A program made the position numbers and the translations under genes. From DATAMF01 sp964472565 (GTDB lineage Bacteria; Chloroflexota; Anaerolineae; Aggregatilineales; Aggregatilineaceae): DNA of 8,493 nt. The notes under the pieces were generated by a model, which did not search any database, was not told where the DNA came from, and was given only the letters and a program-made list of their open reading frames with translations. Positions 4,761-8,493 of the stretch are shown in pieces (position 1 is the stretch's first letter; every line of letters starts with the position of its first letter). The DNA lies in NCBI GenBank assembly GCA_964472565.1, contig CAYYNB010000222.1:1-8493 (forward strand), given 5' to 3'.

Positions 4761-6173
4761 ATGAACATTTCGGCTCAAACGCTCCTCCACCACATCGAAT
4801 GCGAGCGCCGCGTCTGGCTCGATGCCTTTGGCGATCCATCCCACCGCCGCGCGCTGCCACCTTCCGCGCCCAGTCGTATCGGCGTCCAGCACGAACAGTC
4901 GATTCACGCCGCGACTCTCAGCCCGCTGCAAACCATCGAGGTTTTTTCGTGGGATGAAGGGGTGCAGATCACCCGCGATCTGCTGCGCCAGGATGTCCGC
5001 GCCATCACCGGGGCGCACCTCGAACACCCGCTTGATCTGGATGGGCAGCATTTCACCGTGCGCGGCCAGGTCGATCAGTTGGTGCGCATCGCCCGCCACG
5101 AATACGCCATCGTCGAGATCAAACAGCGCGCCGCCCCCGCCGACTCCGACTGGTTGCAGCTCGATCTGTATGTCTGGCTGCTACACCAGTTTCAGGGCTT
5201 CACCCCGCCCGCCGAACTCTGGCTGGGCATCAACGCCTATGGTCAGCCGCGCGCCCGGATCGAGCATGAATACGACGAATCCCGCCTCTTTGCGGCGTTC
5301 GCCCAGATCGCGGCCCTGCTCGATCCGTCCGTCGAGCCGCCTGTCACCATTGACTCGTACTGCAAACCGTGTCCCTGGTATGCCGCCTGCACTGCCGTTG
5401 CCCAGCAGCAGGGCAGCCTCGATCTGCTCTATCACGTCTCGCATAAAACCCGCGATTCGCTGCGCGCCGCCGGGATCACCACGCTCACCCAGGTTGCCGC
5501 CATGAGCGCCGCCGATCTTCAGCAGATCAAGGGGATCGGCCCCATCACCGCCCCGGCAATTCGCGCCAACGCCCAGGCCTGGACCGAATCCCGCCCCATC
5601 CATTACACCGCCCTGCCCGCCGTCTGCACCGAACCCGGCTGGATGTTCGATCTCGAAACGCTGGACAGCGGTCTGCCCTGGTGCCTCGGCTGGTGTGACG
5701 TTCACGGCCAGACCTCGATTGCACTGGTCGCCCCGGTGGATCACACCGCCGATCACACCCTGCCCGACGGTCAGCATGTCACGCTCGCCCCGGACACCGC
5801 TTCACTCTGGCGCGCCCTGGCACAGGCTCTCAGCAGCAGCGACTGCCCCATTTTTCACTGGACCGGCTACGATTCGGGCATTCTCCACGCCACCGCGCCG
5901 GACGATGTGCGCGCCGCGCTTGGCCCCCGGATGCACGACCTGCACCGCAGCTTTTCGCGCAGCATCAGCCTGCCCACCAAAAGCACCTCGATCAAAATCG
6001 TCTCGACCTATCTCGGTTATCCCTGGCCCGGCTATAACGATTGGTTCGCCGCCTTCATGGATTACCGCCGCTGGCTCGAAGACGACGATCTGGACGCGCT
6101 CATGCGCGCCTGCAAATACCAGCGCGCCGACGTGGAATCGATGGCCTGGGTCTGGCGCTGGCTCAACCCCTGA
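4761..6173 (+). CDS. TM0106-family RecB/Cas4-like nuclease with HhH and DEDD exonuclease domain
   Basis: The predicted 470-aa DNA nuclease has three parts. Residues 1-210 are a Cas4/RecB-type PD-(D/E)XK domain: GVQHE (His44), VRGQVDQ (Asp105), VEIKQ (Glu119, Lys121) and QLDLY (Gln133, Tyr137) match its motifs. Cys14 with C-x2-C-x5-C (Cys201, 204, 210) matches the four-cysteine Fe-S site of Cas4 and AddB. Residues about 232-275 form a helix-hairpin-helix (IKGIGPITAPAI), a DNA-backbone binder. Residues about 294-470 are an RNase H-like DEDD domain (RNase_H_2 type): FDLET (Asp297, Glu299), GYD (Asp371) and ADVES (Asp457). The start at ATG 4761 begins exactly at the family N-terminus; the upstream in-frame TTG at 4713 lies inside a palindrome. 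AGG at 4749-4751 is a weak ribosome site. Some relatives continue into an SF1 helicase; this one does not. Role is unclear: DNA repair or defence both fit. Same strand as the TIR-HEAT pair, 116 bp downstream. Confidence 0.86.
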   Translation: MNISAQTLLHHIECERRVWLDAFGDPSHRRALPPSAPSRIGVQHEQSIHAATLSPLQTIEVFSWDEGVQITRDLLRQDVRAITGAHLEHPLDLDGQHFTVRGQVDQLVRIARHEYAIVEIKQRAAPADSDWLQLDLYVWLLHQFQGFTPPAELWLGINAYGQPRARIEHEYDESRLFAAFAQIAALLDPSVEPPVTIDSYCKPCPWYAACTAVAQQQGSLDLLYHVSHKTRDSLRAAGITTLTQVAAMSAADLQQIKGIGPITAPAIRANAQAWTESRPIHYTALPAVCTEPGWMFDLETLDSGLPWCLGWCDVHGQTSIALVAPVDHTADHTLPDGQHVTLAPDTASLWRALAQALSSSDCPIFHWTGYDSGILHATAPDDVRAALGPRMHDLHRSFSRSISLPTKSTSIKIVSTYLGYPWPGYNDWFAAFMDYRRWLEDDDLDALMRACKYQRADVESMAWVWRWLNP

Positions 6174-6175
6174 TT

Positions 6176-6205
6176 TTCCCCGCTTCCAACGGTTGGCGCG
6201 GGGGA
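6176..6205. other. Hairpin between convergent genes
   Basis: CCCCGC (6178-6183) pairs with GCGGGG (6198-6203), and inside it CCAA (6186-6189) pairs with TTGG (6193-6196). It begins 3 bp after the nuclease stop and lies 13 bp beyond the stop of the opposing gene. Neither strand has a T run after the stem, so it is at best a weak or Rho-assisted bidirectional terminator. Confidence 0.35.
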
Positions 6206-6218
6206 CGGATTACAGGCA

Positions 6219-8348
6219 TCACTCGCAGCCTGAATAGGTAAAGGCGTCGAGCATCGCCTCCAACAGCGGCGCGAATTGCGGGTAATCCTCGACGGGTGCG
6301 GAAACCTCGATGATGTACGTCTTGCCGATCACGCTCACATACCCCTGGCGGTTATCGATCTGGAACGCGGTGGTTAGTTTGTCGTTGCAGGCACCGGTGA
6401 TGAGGTCAGTGGCAGTCCAGGGTACTTCCGTTAACTGGTAGGTGGTGATGATCTGGGCCAGCAAATTTTCGCCGCGCGCGCCGCGTTCGATAAAGGTCAT
6501 ATCTTCCTCGCTCCCTGGGGGAGCATAGACCGGTATCGCGTGCAGATAGGGCGCGTCCGGGTCGCCGGGCTGCACGCCGTCCGGCGTGATCCATACCTCG
6601 AAGCTGTCCAGGGTATGGGCGGTCCAGCCCTCCGGGTAACCGATCCGCGCCAGGGGATAGCCGTTCGTGGTGTGGCTGCCCGGATGGGTGAGGAACAGCG
6701 TGTGTTTCAGATCGGGACTGATTTCGTACTGGTGCGCAACGGCGTAATCCAGCAGGGCGGTGTACAGCGCTTCATGCGCAGTCCAGTCGTCCTCGCTGGT
6801 CAGCACAGTGACCCACGGCGCATCATACTCGGTATATACTTCCTTAAACGGTTCATAGCGCATGCGTATCCGCTTCATCCAGGTGCGGTCATCCTGCGGA
6901 TAGTAAAAATCGTAGTAGTAGGCGGATTCGAGCGTGTACCACTCGTACGCCCATTCGAAGTGCATAATCAGCATCGGCGGGGTGGGTTCTCCGGCGAAAT
7001 ACGCTTCGAGCGTGGTCAGCGTGACCGGCTCCGGCGCAAGGACGGGGAGGCTATGGGTGTACGTACCTTCGCTGTCGGGCCGGATATGGTCTGGGTTCAG
7101 GGTGTAACTCAGCTCGATTTCACTGAGCACCCAGTCCGCCGGGTGCGCCAGCTCGATATTCCCAACTCGCGTGCGGCCTTCCGGCAGTTGTGCAAGGGTG
7201 TCCGGCGTGAGCGCATTCGCGCTGCTGCATCCCCAGTAGGCGATGGGATCAGCGGCGCGGCGGTCGAGGATGTTGGACACCAGCGGCGCGGACTCGTCCG
7301 GCTCGAAAACCGGATCGACGGTCATCTGCGCGGGTCTCATCTGCCCGTGAAAAACCGTGACAGCCGGGTAGCGCTCAATCAGCGCCGCCATACTGTCCGG
7401 CGTTTTGTCATCCAGCAGCGCAGACGATGGCCCACTGTACCGGGTAATGAAGGCGTGTCCATCATATTCATGCTGAATGCGGCTCAACTCGATCAGCAAT
7501 GAGCGGCTCCGGTCTTCGGTGGGGTGGTCGCGGTAGCAAAGCTGCCCCAAATTGGCGAACGGTTCGGTCAAGGCATTGACGGGGGCGTTGATGTTTTCGA
7601 GATTGATGGCGGCGTGCGGGACGTTCGCCGGGACATAGGGCGTGTCCGCCAGAATCGAAACGGTGATCGGGACAGTGCTCGTGCTGTCGGCCTGTGACAT
7701 CAGGCGCAGCGGCAGCATCGGCGTTGTGCCCGGATAGGTGATGCGCACATTTTGGATGAAGCCCCAATAGGGTTGAGTCGGGGGATAATCGAGTGCCAGG
7801 AAAACCCAGCCCGCCGCCGCGTACTCGTCCAGGAGCGTTGCCATCTGGTCGGTCAGGGTGTAATCGTTCGTGGTGATCCAGGTCTGTACTGCGTCCGGTG
7901 TGGTGAGGACTTCGTACTGTGTCGTCGCCGGTTCCCCCCACTCCATTCCGCCGCTGCCGCAGTTGCCCCAGAACGGGACCAGGCCGGCACATAGTTCAAC
8001 CGGGGGCAGAATCTCAAATTCTGTATGGTAGTAGATCGTATCCAACAGACTCTTCAGTGTCCGGTCTTCGTCGTCAAACTCAACGGCGGTAGGCGGCGCG
8101 GGCAGCGGGATAAGCCATCCGAACGGTCGCAGGACGACATAGTCGTAGGGGCCGCGATACGCCGCGTCGATGGTCTGCATGATGGTGCCTGCCTCGGCAT
8201 CGACCACGTAGTTGACGTGCAGCGCCCAGGGGGCGATCCAGTTCCCATCTGAGACAAAGCCGCCCGACCCGTGAACAGTCATGAATGGGGCCAGCAGCGC
8301 CAGCACCAGCAGCCCGGCCAGCGCTGCCCGTTGGTGTGTGAGATTCAT
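6219..8348 (-). CDS. Secreted DUF2330-like protein with duplicated C-terminal module
   Basis: The 709-aa predicted exported protein has unknown function. Residues 1-27 are a signal peptide (MNLTHQR, then a hydrophobic stretch ending near VHG). Residues about 29-243 resemble DUF2330: a GGF start, then YRGPYDYVVLRPFGWLIPLP (64-83, like the family's 'Y.G...F.W.lPvP' core), two nearby Cys (120 and 130), and a later block with GWVFLALDY and PMLPLRL. Residues 396-454 and 567-626 are two copies of a module with P-x-x-W, then (N/T)PD-x-(I/V)-x-P, then H-(S/A)-(L/I)-PV-x-AP; it faintly recalls PsbP-like 'YPEGW' domains, which is a guess. There are six Cys, plausible for disulfides outside the cytoplasm. 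No C-terminal anchor or sortase motif is seen. The start at 8348 is set by the signal peptide and by AGGAGGA at 8358-8364; an upstream in-frame extension to 8465 has no support. No link to the TIR-HEAT genes is apparent. Confidence 0.8.
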   Translation of the reverse strand: MNLTHQRAALAGLLVLALLAPFMTVHGSGGFVSDGNWIAPWALHVNYVVDAEAGTIMQTIDAAYRGPYDYVVLRPFGWLIPLPAPPTAVEFDDEDRTLKSLLDTIYYHTEFEILPPVELCAGLVPFWGNCGSGGMEWGEPATTQYEVLTTPDAVQTWITTNDYTLTDQMATLLDEYAAAGWVFLALDYPPTQPYWGFIQNVRITYPGTTPMLPLRLMSQADSTSTVPITVSILADTPYVPANVPHAAINLENINAPVNALTEPFANLGQLCYRDHPTEDRSRSLLIELSRIQHEYDGHAFITRYSGPSSALLDDKTPDSMAALIERYPAVTVFHGQMRPAQMTVDPVFEPDESAPLVSNILDRRAADPIAYWGCSSANALTPDTLAQLPEGRTRVGNIELAHPADWVLSEIELSYTLNPDHIRPDSEGTYTHSLPVLAPEPVTLTTLEAYFAGEPTPPMLIMHFEWAYEWYTLESAYYYDFYYPQDDRTWMKRIRMRYEPFKEVYTEYDAPWVTVLTSEDDWTAHEALYTALLDYAVAHQYEISPDLKHTLFLTHPGSHTTNGYPLARIGYPEGWTAHTLDSFEVWITPDGVQPGDPDAPYLHAIPVYAPPGSEEDMTFIERGARGENLLAQIITTYQLTEVPWTATDLITGACNDKLTTAFQIDNRQGYVSVIGKTYIIEVSAPVEDYPQFAPLLEAMLDAFTYSGCE
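6471..7163 (-). repeat. Two diverged protein modules inside the secreted protein
   Basis: Copy A is encoded at 6987-7163 (residues 396-454) and copy B at 6471-6650 (residues 567-626). Aligned anchors: HPADW/YPEGW, NPDHIRP/TPDGVQP, THSLPVLAP/LHAIPVYAP, and a closing AGE/RGE. Spacing between anchors is the same within one residue. Confidence 0.65.
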
Positions 8349-8357
8349 CGTCGCTCT

Positions 8358-8364
8358 TCCTCCT
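8358..8364 (-). promoter_or_regulatory. Strong Shine-Dalgarno fixing the start of the secreted protein
   Basis: AGGAGGA on the minus strand lies 9 nt before ATG 8348. It decides in favour of this start over the longer open frame beginning at 8465. Confidence 0.75.
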
Positions 8365-8389
8365 GATTCAGTTGGTGGATACCTGAATC
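8365..8389. promoter_or_regulatory. Inverted repeat upstream of the secreted-protein gene
   Basis: GATTCAG (8365-8371) and CTGAATC (8383-8389) are perfect complements separated by 11 nt, directly next to the Shine-Dalgarno. It could be an operator or a leader hairpin that affects translation. A weak -10 (TACGAT on the minus strand) overlaps its distal arm, but no matching -35 is seen. Confidence 0.35.
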
Positions 8390-8493
8390 GTATATCAAAA
8401 TGTGGCGGACGGACAGATGAGCGCTGGCGTGATTTCGGGGCATCGCTTCGGGCACTATCAATCAAAAATAGCCGGGTGTTTTTGTCGGGGCGC
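8390..8493. other. Upstream region at the right edge
   Basis: About 100 bp beyond the last inverted-repeat arm, with no supported gene, RNA or repeat. It presumably holds the promoter of the secreted-protein gene, but I could not place it. Confidence 0.3.

Noticed and set aside
4761..5390. The Cas4-like domain as evidence of a CRISPR-Cas locus
   Set aside because: No CRISPR repeats and no other cas genes are visible. The HhH and DEDD domains identify the TM0106-type family rather than Cas4 itself.
6540..7502. 320-codon open frame on + opposite the secreted-protein gene
   Set aside because: The minus-strand gene has a signal peptide, a strong Shine-Dalgarno and family similarity; the plus frame has none of these.
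8349..8465. Upstream start of the secreted-protein gene at 8465
   Set aside because: It would place 39 charged residues before the signal peptide, and the strong AGGAGGA belongs to ATG 8348.

Overview
The window looks like a piece of a GC-rich bacterial chromosome. A Chloroflexota (Anaerolineae-like) origin is my best guess, based on the mix of families: an M29 aminopeptidase, a DUF2330-type secreted protein, PBS-lyase-type HEAT repeats fused to TIR domains, and a TM0106-family RecB-like nuclease. No taxonomic marker is present, so this is an impression. Base composition is even, except for a clearly AT-rich stretch at about 1520-1665.

Layout. Positions 16-1119 (+) encode a complete M29 metalloaminopeptidase. 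Convergent to it, 1164-1502 (-) encodes a small XRE/Cro-type repressor. Next comes a 530-bp stretch (1503-2032) with no convincing protein gene but much structure. It holds a leftward promoter for the repressor, a rightward promoter with a perfect palindrome between its -35 and -10, an 8-bp direct repeat beside both -35 boxes, and then three consecutive strong hairpins (1682-1718, 1726-1789, 1809-1893). The last two are followed by T runs. I read this as a repressor-controlled structured RNA or leader of about 240 nt. A separate promoter then precedes two tandem TIR-HEAT genes (2033-3589 and 3670-4644, +). The second appears to have its own extended -10 promoter. After a 116-bp gap with another extended -10 promoter and a REP-like palindrome, 4761-6173 (+) encodes a three-part nuclease: a Cas4-like PD-(D/E)XK domain with an Fe-S cysteine cluster, a helix-hairpin-helix, and a DEDD exonuclease domain. 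Convergent to it, 6219-8348 (-) encodes a secreted DUF2330-like protein with a C-terminal internal duplication.

How it may work together. The two ends (aminopeptidase and secreted protein) look like ordinary chromosomal genes. The middle (repressor, structured RNA, two TIR-HEAT paralogues, nuclease) has the look of a small accessory or defence module: TIR domains with an intact catalytic-type Glu are candidate NAD-consuming effectors, HEAT arrays are candidate sensing or assembly scaffolds, and the repressor plus RNA would keep the locus quiet. That functional link is inference. The sequence directly shows only the domains, their order and strand, and the regulatory-looking elements.
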